A DNA stretch of 64,000 nt from Taxillus chinensis (GCA_023512835.1 CM042090.1:12245343-12309342), one strand, 5' to 3'; shown: positions 40,720 through 54,600, numbered from the stretch's first letter. Notes: generated from the sequence alone by a model not told the origin. Program-made: numbers and translations.

Positions 40720-42101
40720 GTCATAAATATGTTCAAGTGTATAATATGTGTTTTTACTTTTGAAAATTAAAACACATAGTGATAGTTGTAAATTGTCATT
40801 TGTATTATATGAGGTTAGTCAAATTTATAGGAACAGTTTGGTCAAATTTGTTTTTCCTACAATCAATTAAAATGCACTTGAACAAGGGCTTAATAATTTA
40901 TGGAGTCAAGTTATTGCACATACCAGTGTTAGTAATTAGTTTTTTTGTTCGTGTGTAAAATGTGATAATAAGGCATTATATAAGATGCATTAAGTGAAAT
41001 GGGCACATTTTCTGTTATGATTTTGATGTTAAGTATTTGTGAGTAAATAGCATAAAAGTTCCTTCATTGATGAAAGAAGTTGGTGATAATGACAATATTT
41101 TTGGCATAATGCAAGAAATAAGATATGGAACAATAGTTGTTGATTGTCCAAGTCAGTTTTAGAAATTAATAAATGATGTAGTGGAACTTCTTTACCATTA
41201 TTGTCCAAACAATTATACAGAATTGTATGCCATCATTTAATTATATAATTTGAAAGCAATAAATGGGTAGAGTGATAAGAGTTTCATAGACTTATTGGTT
41301 ATGATTTATGATGTGCTTCTTCATTCCAATGAGATTCACACATCAATATATCAAATTAAGAAGATAATGCCATCTTTGGGAATGGGATATAAGAAGATTC
41401 ACGTTTGCAGCAATAATGTTGTTCTTTACTGTAAATAGTACAAAGAGTCAGACTATTGTCCTATTCTCGTTATTCTAAGGTAAAAATTGGAGAGCAATAA
41501 AGAAAGGAAAAATAAAGTAGTACCTGAAAAGGTCATATGATATATCCCTTTTGAGATTTTAGTGGTTGTTTCATAATATTGCTCATGTATAAAACTTGAC
41601 ATGGTATGCAATTGAAAGATTAAAGGATGGAAAACTTTGCCATCTAGCAAATGCTCCTCAATAGAAAACTATTGAATTGAAATGTTATATCATGAATTTG
41701 GTCAAGACTCTAAAAACCTATAACTTAGTTTAGTTGTAGACAAGATGAATCCTCATAATAATCGAAGTACAAGTTATAACACATGACTTATTTTTCTCAT
41801 AAATTACAATCTCTCATCATACATGTACATGAAGAAGAAATATGTTATGTGAACAATATTAACTTCAAGTCAAAAACAACTAGGAAATGACATAGATGTT
41901 TTATTAACTTCATCTGTAGAAGATTCGAACCTATCATGGGAAGAATGAGTTGAATGTTTTGATGATTCTTGAAAAGAAGATTTTAATTTGAAAGACATAT
42001 TATTGTGGACTATAAATGACTTTTCAACGTATGCAAACTTTTCTAAATATTATGTTAAGTGTTACAAAGCATGTCTAATAATAGTGTCATTAGTACTTGT
42101 T

Positions 42102-42154
<53 letters not shown>

Positions 42155-42600
42155 TAAAAATTAACATAGAAATACTTTGCAAAGTTTGGACAATATGGAA
42201 TAAAGGAGCCAATTTACATCCAAATGTTAAGAAAAAATTAATTTGGACTTGTTTATAGCTACGCTTTACTTATTTCACCAATTACAAGTTTAGTTATTAA
42301 TTAAATTTAATTTATTAACATTAATTTGTTGTAGTGTCCTCAACAAGATGTGAATTTGAAATGTGGATATTGTGTGATGACGTTTTTGGATATATCTTCG
42401 TAACATCAGGACTAGAGTGAGATTTATGTTTACTAATTATGCAATTAATTTCTTTTACTAACAAAAAAAAAACTTAATTAGGTTTTTCATAATACTTGTC
42501 AAAATTATACAATTGATAAAGTTAATGAAATTTGGAATAGATGAGCAACGTATATCCAAGAAGTTGGATTGCTAGGTGATAAAGATGAAAATTAGTTATT
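40237..42600 (+). mobile_element. Decayed CACTA (En/Spm) transposon with TNP2-type transposase
   Basis: The left terminus is CACTACAACAAAA (40237). Plus-strand transposase remains run from about 41160 to 42085: YHYCPNNYTELYAI, LYNLKAINGWSDKSF, KKIMPSLGMGYKKIHVC, NNVVLYCK-YKESDYCP, VPEKVI, SSYMYMKKKYVM, QLGNDIDV, then LLWTINDFSTYANFSKYY and CYKACLI. Near 42340 is a Ulp1/C48-protease-like piece, CPQQDVNLKCGYCVMTFL, of the kind CACTA elements often carry. Between the two blocks most of the transposase is lost and a TA tract is present. The right terminus was not found. Stops and shifts throughout. Confidence 0.8.
42101..42151. repeat. (TA)n microsatellite inside the CACTA remnant
   Basis: About 25 TA units at the breakpoint between the transposase and protease-like blocks. 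Other long (TA)n tracts lie at about 5794-5822, 18571-18602, 19042-19078, 20593-20642, 22139-22163, 34459-34491, 35350-35376, 38916-38941, 40097-40132 and 40675-40720. Short open frames rich in Y-I repeats across them are artefacts. Confidence 0.95.
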
Positions 42601-45600
42601 TACTTTAGTTATTGTAACCTATTATTAGTATTTATTTTAACTTTATATTGTTGGAGAAAATATTTGGATATTTTAGGTATAACCAAATTTGAATCCCCGA
42701 TTTTAGGAATCACCCATGGGAAATTAGAAATTATAAAATTTTCTTTTTTTCCGCGTAAATATGAATAGAAAATGAGTCACACCCGTTTTTTATTTGTTTA
42801 GAAAATGGGTGCGATCTATTTTTTACTTCTGCAAGTTTTTGCAATGACAGAATAGAAAACGGGCCTTGCTTATTTTTTTATTCATTTTGGCATGGATTTT
42901 GCCCGACTTTGATTTAGTTTTATTTATTAGTAATGAAATATATAAATGAGTTTTTTCAATTACAATAATATTCAGCCTCTAAAAATTGTAAGAAGGGAAA
43001 AAAAACTTATTACTTCAAATGATTATTTGGTGAAAGCAATAGCGATGGGTATTGTTGTAAATAAACGAGTTTAACATGTTTAAAATTCTACTTTGTTCAC
43101 TAGTCAAATAATAAATGAGTTGAACTAAATTATTATTAGGTCGAGTATCAAGTAGTTCACGAGTTGATCTAGGTCATTAAAATCTTAAGTTTTTTGAAGC
43201 AAGTTTTGTTTAGAAAACTTAGTTTAAATCAATTTTTGGACCATTAACGCTGGTATTAGACTCATCAAATGTTTTTTAAAATTATATATATGTAGGCAAA
43301 TATCAACACATATAAAGTATCATCAAAGTCTATGTTTTCATATTTTTTTAAATAAATTGTGGGCTTCTCCTTAAATGGTTATGTAAATTTAGATAATCAG
43401 TTTAGTAGAAATTCATAATTTGTTAAAGTTTTCAGCTAAAATATAGACTTTGATGACACTTTATAGCCATATATTGTTATTATTTGCTCATATATGTACA
43501 ATTAAAAAAAATAGTGATTCCAATTAATGCCAAAAAAAATTGGGTTGCCTACCAAAGAATGAAAAAGTGAGAATATAATGTAAAAATGATGTATTATTTG
43601 AAATATTATGTTTTAATCATTTTAACTATTTAATTTTGTATTATTTAATTAAGCCACTAATATATATAAGTCTAAATATAAATTAATACAAATACTCACT
43701 AAGTCAAGTTGTTTGATGAGTATAATGAGTTGAATTAGAGCATGATGAAGCTCGTTTCGATTTTGTGCTAAAATTTAAATGAGTTGAGTCAAACAGAGTT
43801 AAAAAAATGTCGAGTGGATTTGATTTATTTATAACTTTTGAAAAGCAACCCTAAAGTTACTTATGCTTTTTACTAAAAAAGTTTAAAATTTTAAAATAAG
43901 TAAGTTTTTTTTTGTTATTTTTACCAAACTGCTTAATATATTTTTACTTATTTTATAAGTAAAAGTAACATATTAAAAGCATTACCAAATTGGCCATATA
44001 TCATAGTTATATATAACTTATACCAGTATGACAATAATTTGACTTGATTGATGTTATAACTTATGTAAGGGTATGCCGGGACAGAAGCAGGTATTTTTTT
44101 TTCGTGGTAAATTGATAGGGTAGTTTTTTTGGTGAAGCAAATTTGTTCGATTAGTCATACTCAAATGGGCTGGTTCCGGCCTTATAGGAGGGAGACACAC
44201 TAAACACTAATATTATTTTAAAAGTTTTATGTGTTTGTATATTATGTAGCTAAATTATATAAAATAACATCTAAATCATTAGATTGCCTTCTTTTTTTCA
44301 AATTATACCAATCTGACGACAAAAAATGATCTCCATATGTCATTTGCCTGTACATGGTGCTATAGACGAACTGAATCGAGCTGAGTAGTAAGGTGTTCGA
44401 ACATGTTCATTACTATTTATTAACGAACCGAACTGAACACGAGCTTCAAACTATAATGTTCACGAATTATTCGTGAACGCTACTCTGTTGTTTATAAACG
44501 GTTCACGAACATTTACGATTATAATTACAAAATCATAAAAATATTCAAAAAGAATCCACGTCGTAAACTTATTCAAAAAAGTACAATTAACCAATTATTA
44601 GACTATATTATCTTTGTTTAATATGTTCAAACAATTACAATACGCAGTTCATGAAAATATTATAATAATAGTAATAATAAATAAATAAATCAAAACATAT
44701 ATTTTTATTTAATAATAATATAATAAAATGTAATTATTAAGTTATATTTAAGAAAAAATATATTTATATTCAATCAAATAACTTTTATCTATATTAATTA
44801 ATTTGTTAATTTCTCATTTATCAATAACTTTCACTAACATAAATGATATTAATGAACTGTTCATGAAAATATTCATGAATATAATAATGGTATTCGCGAA
44901 CTGTTCGCGAACGACACTATTCTTTAACGAACGAACATAAATAATCTTTTACTGAGTCGAACACGAGCTTGCTTATGAACATTTAATTCATTTACAATCA
45001 TATTTGTACAATATACTTTATGTAGCATTGATCTATAATCTATTATTTTAGTATACCTAAATCTAAATTGAGAAATGCTTTATATTAACATTTTTCACAT
45101 AATCATCCGTGCATACCAATGTAACATTATTTTATTAGTTGGTGATTTGATTAGGTCTCACTCAAACCCAGCCGTGATTTGATTAAAACTAAAAGAATAT
45201 TGACATATCATATTTGTACGATGGCTGCACAAAAAGCTTGTTCATAGCATCCCTCATTTAAATTTATTGCTGAAATTAGTAGTGACTGTTTTTTGTTTTT
45301 AAAATTTCCTTTTACTGAATAATAATAAAAATGAATCTTCAACCTTGACGAGTCCAGAAACGTGAGGCCCAAACATTTATATATGTGCTTCATTAGCTTT
45401 GGGTCCATAAGAGGTTCACTCCCTACTTGATTTCAGCTACCACGGTCCGCTGTAGGCCCAAGTGGGAGCTGAGCATTGCTATAATAATTGTTATTATTAT
45501 AAAACCACCGAGCACCGTCTTTATCATCGGATGCAGAGTGCAAACATCGTCACATCGCTTGTTTTTTTTTTGGCTGGGTTCCGGAGTTCACCCAAGGAAG

Positions 45601-45625
45601 CGACAACAAACAAACAAACGCCGCC
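42601..45625. other. Intergenic DNA and CBSX upstream region
   Basis: AT-rich with the palindrome-rich repeat at 44.4-45.0 kb. The roughly 450 bp before the CBSX start (45180-45625) are GC-richer and should hold its promoter and 5' leader. No TATA box or start site could be fixed. Confidence 0.45.
44380..44970. repeat. Palindrome-rich repeat with GTTCGYGAAC-type motifs
   Basis: It opens with GTGTTCGAACATGTTC and closes with GAACACGAGCTTGC. In between are several short palindromes (GTTCACGAAC-like, GTTCGCGAAC, TATTCATGAATA, ATTCGTGAA). Probably an old MITE or LTR piece. Similar GAGCTT/GAACAC wording occurs near 5400-5480 and 43700-43800. Confidence 0.4.
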
Positions 45626-48600
45626 ATGAATTTTGTTCTTCGGCCACAAACCCTACCTCGCCGCTCGCCGTCTTCTACGCTCTTTCCGGCGTCCTTCCTC
45701 TGTCCGGCCGTCGCTTCTCCTCCCTCACACCACCGCAATTGCGCTCCAGTGCCACGTCCCCGCCGGACTCCGCCTCTTGCAGCGACTCGCACCTCCGCGG
45801 CGACCAATTCCGTACCGGTCAGTTTCTCTATCGATTCCACCATTCACTTTCCTCAGTTTCGAATTCGATCGATGTCATTGTCGATCTGATTTGATAATGA
45901 AGCTTTTCTCATTCGTTGGTCATCGGCTGATTTTTACTTCTTTCAGCCTAGAAATGGAGTGTATACGGTGGGTGATTTTATGACCAGAAAAGAGGAATTA
46001 CATACGGTTAAGCCGACCACGACTGTAGATAAAGGTATATTTGTATTTTTCATGTGTTTTTTTTCTTTTCCCTAGGACTGTTTTCAAAATTAGCCTATTA
46101 TCGCTCGTAATGTGTGTGGTGTTGAATTTGGTGCCGACAGCATTGGAAGCTCTCGTGGAGTACAGGATCACTGGTTTTCCAGTGATCGACGATGACTGGA
46201 AATTGGTATGTTTTTGTTATATGTCTTGCGGCATTGATTTCCATGAATGCTAGGTGTGGCATTTGTAGCGTTTAGAGAGATTTTATGCAGTACTGGTAAA
46301 ATTGGTTTGTGGCATTCTAATGAATGGTTAGTGCCTCCACTTTAATGCTTAACCTTTTTTTTGTGTGCTTTTGAATTTATTGGGAACTCTCTCACATCGA
46401 AGAAATAGAGGAACCGAGGTATAATATGTAAGCTGGAATGCAAGGTCTCAATGTGACAATGTGATCTACCTCTGTTAGCAATATTGTGATATGTGGGTGC
46501 GGGCTTGCACTTTGATACAATCTTACGATTGGAATGCAAGGTATAATTTATCGGGAGGATGAGTTGATGGATTTTAGGCCAATAAGCTTAGTGAGAGTCA
46601 TGTACAAAATTATTGCTAAGTTATTCCTCCAATAGCTTGAATCTTTTCTCCGAAAAGATCATCTAACCATCTCAATGTGCGTTTATGCGCGGTAGGTAGG
46701 TCCTTGATTCAATTCCTATAGCTAATGGGTGCCTTGATAATAGACTTAAAACATCTCTTATTGTTGTGTTATGCAATCTAGATTTGGAAAAAGCTTATGA
46801 TCATGTTAATTAGAATTTTCTTATCTTTTTATCGAGGTATAGGTTCTCATAAAAGTGGAGGAAGTGGATTTATTTTTGTATTTCTTTTATTTGTTTCTCT
46901 ATTTTGGTTAATAGCTACCCGTACGGTTTTTTCCCGAGCTCTAGAGGTATCCATCAAGGGGATCCTTTGTCCCTACTACTTTTCGTCATTGTTATGGATG
47001 CTTTTAGTCGCTTAATTAATAAGGTTACTAATGCTGGTATGTTATTTGGGTTATCCATGGGAAATTTGGAAAAAGTTCCTATGATTGTCTCTCATTTATT
47101 ATTTGTTAATGATACTCTCATTTTTTGTAAGGCTGATTTGTTGTATATTTTTTACCTGCGTTCTATCTTTATTTGGTTTAAAGCTATAGGAAGGTTGCAA
47201 ATCAATTTGGGTAAATTGTATTTAGTTCTAGTTGGTGAAGTGCCTTATTAGTTTTTTTATAAATAAAAGATTTTATAAGCCAACCACACAAGAAATGTGT
47301 AAGTGAACAAAGTACAACACTTCAATCCGACTAAAACTTAAAGAAAATAACTAGCTCAAAAAGAGCAACTAGTGATAACATCAAAGATACAAGAAAAATG
47401 ATAACAACTTGTGGCACACATCCAATTTAATAAAGAATGGAGAAAGTGGCTAGGTTGGATAAGGGTAAGAATAGAGGATAGGAGCTTAACCTAGAAGCCC
47501 TTTGCTTGATTAGGATACCAACACATCTTATCAGTTGTAGAACTAAGGGGCATGACAAAATACAATAAATCAAAAAATGAATACAATGCTTCAAGCTCCT
47601 AATCCTAAGCCAGCTGCAAAAGATTCACATCCCACTGTATAAATGAACCCCAATCACGAAGAAAATCAGCCACATTAGCATTTTTAAAACAAGTAATCTG
47701 ATATAGCTTAGAGTAATCGAACTTCAAAGGAACCTCAACACACCAAATATCATTCTAAAAACGAATGGAAGATCCATCCCCCACTTCATAGACCACAAAT
47801 TTGGAAAAAGATTCCCATCAAGAACGGATATACTTCTATAAGCCCATGCTATATGTTCCTCTAGGGGTGTTAGAGATTCACCCCACACCAAAGACCTTTT
47901 TTTTTTTTGGATAAGTAACAAAATATTAAATTACGAATGAAAAAGGAACAAGAAAATTGGGCAGGGAATGGCTATACCCAAAATAAAAAAGCTCATACAA
48001 AGATTACAATGAAACTCAAAAGGCCAAATACAAAGCCTAAAAATAGGCAAGGTAAAGAATTCCCAAAGAGCCGACTACCTCAACCGAGAAGGTCGAGAAA
48101 TCCCGACATCATAGTTAATCGAAGAGGCAAGCCGTTTAAGCTCCCGAACACTTTTTTTGTGCTCGCAGATGGCCGAGAAAATGAGGCAGAAGCCTTTCGA
48201 GCTTGATGCCGAGCCTCGATATCCTGCAATAAATCAGAGGTTGCGAGTTCACAACCCTCGAAACTCACCCCTAACATCTTACCCCACACCAAAGACCTTG
48301 TACTTCACCGAGATCACTTTCCTCTAAAGTGCTTCCCTCTTTATTCCAAATTATCATAATCACTTTCCAAGATGTGCTTCATTGAAACGTCGAAGCTTTT
48401 TAATACTGAGACTTCCATGAGATAGAGGCTTGCACACCAAATCCCAGTTAACTTAGTGAATCTTAGCCACCTCTTTCGTAGACCCCCAAAAGAAATTCCT
48501 TTGAATTTGCTCAATTCAAGATGCCACTACAGCTGGGATAGGAAAAAGAGATAAAAATTAAGTTTGCAAGTTAGAAAGAGTACTCCTTAGAATCGTTTTT

Positions 48601-51600
48601 ATCCCTCCAGACAATGCTTCATCTTCTCAATAATTGGATTCCAAATAGTAGTAGACTTGAATTTGGCCCCTAAGGGGAGCCCTAAATATGCGAGAGGCAA
48701 TTGCAAAGTCTGACACCCTAAGATCTCGGCATGCTCCTCCAAGCGAGGCATCACTCTACCTAGAACCAAAATCAATTTACACATTGATTTGCAGAATTGA
48801 TATGGCTTCAAACCAGGCAAGGATGGAACACAAGTGAAAAATATGGGTTGGATCTACCTTGTAGAAAATAAAAGTATCATTCGCAAAAAGAAAGTGAGAG
48901 ACAACAATGGACCTCTATCCAAATTTTGCACATAGAAACAAGATAAAAACCTAGCAAAGGAAGCCTTGTCAAGCAAGTGGCTAAAAGCCTTCATAATAGT
49001 GACAAACAACATATGGGACAAAGGTTCCCTTGATGGAGCCCTCTAGAGCTTGGGAAGAACCCACTGGAGCTATCATTAACCAAGATGGAGAATCGGGCAA
49101 AATAAATACGAAAATAGATCCACTTTCTCCACTTATTCGAGAATCCACATCACCCCAACAGATAAAAGAGGAAATTCTAATTAACATGGTTATGAGTCTT
49201 TTTCAAGTCCTAACTTTGAGGGAATATTAGGAAGATAAATCTTGAGCCGGCTATTAATGCACTCATTTGTTGTGAGAACTGAATAAAAAATCTTCCGACT
49301 TATTAAGCATTTTGCGATAGAGAGATGATCTTCTCCAAAATAACCTTCGATTGGGTAGCCAGAAGCTTATTAATAATTTTATACAAGCCTCCCACTAATA
49401 ATTTTGTACTAAGCCTCCCACTAATTTTTTGGGGATGAGAGCCAGGAAAGTAGCATTGAGACTCTTTTCAAACATGCAATGCTCATGAAATAATGCCATA
49501 ATGTTTAACAACACAATATTCTAACAATGCTGTTGGACTACCAAGGGAAACCCATTTGGCTTAAGGGCCTTATCTCCTTTACAACCCTGAATCACGATCA
49601 AGCAACAAAGCATCTTCGTTAGAAATGGCATCAAATTGGACCCATCAAGGAGAGATTGGGGATGCCCTTCCTCCCTATAAGAGACTAGTAAATGCCCATA
49701 ATATGAGTCCTGATATCTTCTTGACGCATCGAAGAAATGCCATTGATACACATAGTACTAATGATATTAGTATTTCCGTGTGAGTTAGCCATGCAATCAA
49801 GGATTTGAAATTTTTGTCTCCCTCTCTAAGCCATTGGGCTCTAGATTTTGATCGCCAAGAAATCCATCCATTAGGAAAAGCTTTTCAAGATTGATGGCCA
49901 AAAGCTCTCTGTGCCCCGTCTCCTCCTTAGATAGTAGTCTAAGCTTTACTACACCATCAAGCTCCCCCAAACCCACCAACAAGGTTTGCTTTTGCGCTCC
50001 GACCTGCCCAAAAACATTGTATTTCTATTTTTTTCAAGTCTCCTTGCAACAACTTTAACTTGTTGGCAAACACGAAGTTTGGAGAACCCTCCAAAGAATA
50101 CGACTCACATTAAGAGTGAAGTCGGTCTGCAAAAGTCTTTGGCAACAACCATGTTCTCAAAACAAAAGGGTCGTTAGCTTTGTGACAAAGAGCCACATGC
50201 GAAAGCAATAAAAAATGATCAGATCACCAACAACATAACTATGATTGGAGAATATTGGTAAAATGCCAATCCCACTTTGTGGAGAGCAAAAACTAGTCAA
50301 TCAGAGAGAAAAAAGGCCTTGTCATGGTTATTAGACCAAGTAAAATCTTTCTTGGCCATAGGAAGGTCAATCAAACCGAAGAATCCAACCATGGAAGGAG
50401 TAAAATCCAGAGTTAACCTTTTTAGAGGGGAACACAACAACGTTGAAATCTCCCCTAAGACACCAAGGCACCTCCCACCAACAACGTAGGCTAGTGAACT
50501 CGTCCCACATTAGACTCTTATCCTTGGCAATATTAGGGTTATACACACCTGAGATCATCCATACCTGCTGATCCCCCACGTTTGTGAATTTACATGAAAC
50601 CAAGAATATCCCCAATTCGGCTGTCTCACATCAAAAGAATATCTCTGGATGCACCCGTGGAGCCTAAAAATGACCAATCGACAATGTGACAATGTCAAAG
50701 GCTTCACACAAGAGTCTCCAATATCACCTCTAGCTTGGTTTCTTGCAGACAAATAATGTCAACCTTCTACTCTTGTATCATTTTCGGATGCAAAGACGTT
50801 TATCCCGAACATGGAGCCCCCTCACGTTCATATTCAAGCTCATGGATCCACCAAGTCTTTCCTTGCACCGAGCCTTTCCCCTTAGCTTCCCATGAGGCCC
50901 TAGAGGCCCTCACATCATAGTTATTAGAGGTAGAACGTCGTTTGAGTTCCTGCGCTCCTATTTTTCTTTTGCTTGCGGGCTGTTTAGCTCCCAATGAAGT
51001 AGATTTTTGTTGCAGATTCCTTGTTTCAATATCTCATGTCAACTTGAATGATGCAGACCCCACATCTACACTGCACTGGTTCCTTGCCATTTGGTTGCTG
51101 TTGGAGCTAATTATGACCCACGGAGCAACCCCAAGAGAGATAGCATTGTGGGAAGAATAGTTTTCCTGTGTCAAGGAAGGCCACTAACCGGGGTGCGCAT
51201 CCTCTTGATCCTCATTCAGCTGCTGACCCAGCCCACCATCGATAAGTTGACTCAGCCCAAACCAACCCCGATCATCCCTACTTGTCGGGATGAACATGGT
51301 CCCCTTGTTTTTAGAAGGCCCCAAGATGGAAAAAGGAGATGAAATGGCCATTTTGATTCTATTGCTTTTGAACTAGGAACACCTTGCTTCCTTCCTAGAA
51401 AGTGTGGATCACATGGAACGCTTGGCCATCTTTAGAAGCGGATCTTGAAGCAACAACACCGCTTCCACCCCCATTAGACAGCGTTGACCCAAGACCCGCT
51501 CTGCTCAACATGTCTAACCTCCCAATCTAGAAGCTTGTGCTTGAAAGATTTTGATTCCACTAGGAGGAAATGATTTGAGACTAGGTCGCAATTGTGAAAC

Positions 51601-54600
51601 TGTTGCTTCTGAGTAGCGCTCGGGCTGCGAGCAACATTGATTATACCTAGTGCCCTAAGGCAAATATCACCCAATCTTCGCCTTATGTCGCATGTGTGAG
51701 GCTTATTATTTTGAAGAAAATGGAGTTAGTTGGTATTTTAGGGTGCAAAACTTTGAAATATTTGGGTTTACCTTTGGGGCCAAGTTTAAATCCAAAAATA
51801 TATGGAACCTTATTATTGAAAATATGGAACATCATTTGTCGGGGTGGAAGAGAATATACCTTTCTAAGGGAGGTCAGGTAACTCTAATAATAAGTACTTT
51901 CTCTAGCCTGCCAAGTTTAATTTTAATCCTTCTTTTCTATCCCAGTTGCTGTGGGTATGGCTACTAAAATTGAGAAAATTCGAAGGAATTTCCTATGGTT
52001 AATTATCGAGGAGGTGGTCAAGTTTCACATGATTAAGTGGGATATGGTGAGAATGGAATGTGAGGATTGCGAGATCAAACTCCAATTTTACTCATTTTTT
52101 GCTTAATTAGGATTGTTTAGATTATTTTCTATGCTTGATCTCACCTTTTTTTGTGCTGATTGTACTTTTACTTTTTGGGTACATCTTGTGGGCTTGGTGT
52201 ATCCAATAAAACTTTTTATTTATCAATATATATTAGTTTAGGGTCCATTTGTGTGACAGAAAATAGCTTACATTTGCAAATTAATTTTTCAAGAAAATCA
52301 TGGGTCAAAGTCATGTTCACAAACGTTTATTTATCCAATAATGTTTATTTTTTAAAAATAAAATCATAGAAAAAATTAGAAAAAATCTAGGAATCACGTT
52401 AGAACAATTCAATAAGCAAAATAAATAGTTTATAATGCATGACTTAAAACGTTTTTTTTAAAAGACGTTGACACACTTTTATGACATTAAAATAAAATGA
52501 AGTATAATATTATTAGCTTTAAACGAATAAAGCCATTAAAAATATCAAATGAAGTCATAAATTTTTTTTAACTCTTTATTCTTTAAATGTTAGGTTTTAT
52601 AATTTTAAACATTTTATTTTATTTGAATTTACAAAACCAATAAACATATTTTTATTCATTTTATTCAATCTAATTATCCTATAAACGTAAATTAATTTTA
52701 AAAATATTTAAATAAGTTAAATGATTTTTTTTCTTTTTTTAAATATTAAACAAAATTTTATTTTTTATTTTTAACAAACAGAATAAATATAATAAAGCAA
52801 ATGAAAGATAAAATAAAAACATATTATATATATACACATTTGACGAATCGTGGTGGGCAATAGCATCAGTACCTTAGTGCAACAAAGTCGAGGTAGGTGA
52901 GTGTGGTGCAATCTTCGTCGGCAACAATCGATGGTGGATGAGGGGGGGATGAGGACGATAGATGCTGGCTTAGAGAAGGAAGATGATGCGGGTGGGGCTA
53001 TTGATTGAATTGATCGTGCAAGTTGATCATGCAAACGGGCTAGGATAATGGAATTCTTTCGTCGGGGAAGACAACGTGAGGATAGCTGCGTCTCAGCTCA
53101 GCGGTGGTGACTTCTTGAACGGCGGGTGTGCCGAACAACGGCGACTTAAGCTGTAGCGGTGGCGGCAGCAGGAGAAGGATTGCATCAGAGGAGAGGCATG
53201 CGGCGGAGAGGAATATAATCTGATTTCTTTCCTTTTCTTTCCCATATACCAAACATGTCATTGTAGTTAGTTACTTTGAATTTTTATGCCAGTTCCGTAA
53301 GTAGTATCCAAGAAATTATTTGATGTTTTTTAGGTTGCATAGAGAGCCTTATGAAGTACTCCCCCAATCTGTTAGGATTGATGCATTTTCAACCAACAGG
53401 AACACTCCCTTGTGTTTTGAATTCATTTGAAACTAAGGCTATGTTTGGTCTTATTTTTAATTTTTTGTTTTTAAAAATTACATTTGAAAACCGTTTTATG
53501 GAAAATTTAAAACAAACATGGTTGTTTGGGAGTTATTTTCGATTAAGTTTAAAAAAAATTGTATTTCGTTTTATGGCAAATTAAAGATACCGAAAGTGGG
53601 CGTCGCAGCGGGCAGGTGCAGCGGGGAGGGAGGTCGCTCAGCAGTGGGAGCAGATCGAGCAGCCGCGGGGTAGATCGCATAGCAGCAAGGGGAGATCGAG
53701 CAGCGGCGGGGTATATCGCGCAATGGCGGGGAGAGATCGAGCAGCCGCAGGGTAGATCGCGAAGTGGCAGGGGGAGAGATTGAGTAGCGGCGAGGGATAT
53801 CGCGCAACAACGAGGTAGATCGCCCAGCCGCAGGGTAGGTCGCGCAACGGCAGGGGGAGATCTCGCAGCGGCAGGAGGATGCAGGGAGTCGGGGTCGTGC
53901 AGCGGCAGGGGTCCTGCAGCGGCGGCAGCGCCGGAGGGAGGAGAGAGGAGCGGGTAGGGAAGAGTGTTGCAAGGTTAAAAAGAGAGACAAAAATGTCACT
54001 TGTCATTCGAGAAACTGAGTACAAAAATAGAAAACATCGGTAAGCCGTTTCCAAAAATCTCAATTTAATACGATTTAAACAGTAAAATTTTTTGTTTTCA
54101 AAAGTTTAAAACAAATGCCAAACAACTCAGCGCTCATGTTTTTTGTATTAAAACACAAAAAACAATCAAATTCGGTCGACGCCAAACACGCTCTAAACAT
54201 CCTGTTTCCATGTTTATTAGTTTTCTGTGACCTACAGAGATTTTAAATAGTGGTTACACTGCTTTAAGCTTCATTGTTATAATTGAGGGCTTGTGGGAGG
54301 CCAGAGCCACAGAAGATGCTGCAACTGAGGCTAGATGTGACGTGGAGAATGAATTGGAGTAAAAATATGCTAATAGGGTTGGCTTTCTTTAATCCTTTCT
54401 CCCTTAAAAAAATATCATAACAATGTTGTTTTGTTTTTAAAAGATTAGAAAGAAAAGGGCTTCAAGTGAATTGACTGTACCTCACTTGACCTTCTGCCTA
54501 GGCATGTGTTTTTGATAACTGTGGTTGTGGAACCCAACAACAAACCTAGTTAAGCCATAGGTAACCTCTTGAGTTGGCAACCAAGTGATTGGCTTGATGG

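Larger units (their letters stand above)
46550..52230 (+). mobile_element. LINE (L1-type) remnant A, split by a later LINE
   Basis: Reverse transcriptase remains in two blocks, 46566-47250 and about 51701-52100. The first reads, with stops and shifts, [51 protein letters not shown] and [13 protein letters not shown], where the usual A/VDD is ND. It ends in [14 protein letters not shown]. The second resumes at [16 protein letters not shown] and continues with [21 protein letters not shown]-like 3' tail (GGGTACATCTTGTGGGCTTG, then AATAAAACTTTTTATTTATC) ends near 52226. The 5' end is missing. The copy lies in sense orientation inside CBSX intron 3. Confidence 0.85.

Noticed and set aside
42325..42340. 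TTTGTTGTAGTG as a right CACTA terminus
   Set aside because: It lies immediately before the protease-like coding piece and is better explained as internal sequence or an intron acceptor; no matching 3-bp duplication.
45550..45983. Other frames across CBSX exon 1 (minus 97 codons, plus 116 and 155 codons)
   Set aside because: Shadows; only the frame from 45626 joins in phase to the CBS exons through GT-AG borders.
46434..46545. TGGAATGCAAGGT repeated 97 bp apart before LINE A
   Set aside because: Considered as a target duplication, but neither copy borders a LINE end and no insert could be defined between them.
53571..54063. Two minus-strand frames of about 141 codons, rich in P, R and A
   Set aside because: They are by-products of the GC-rich minisatellite, which stays open in several frames on both strands.
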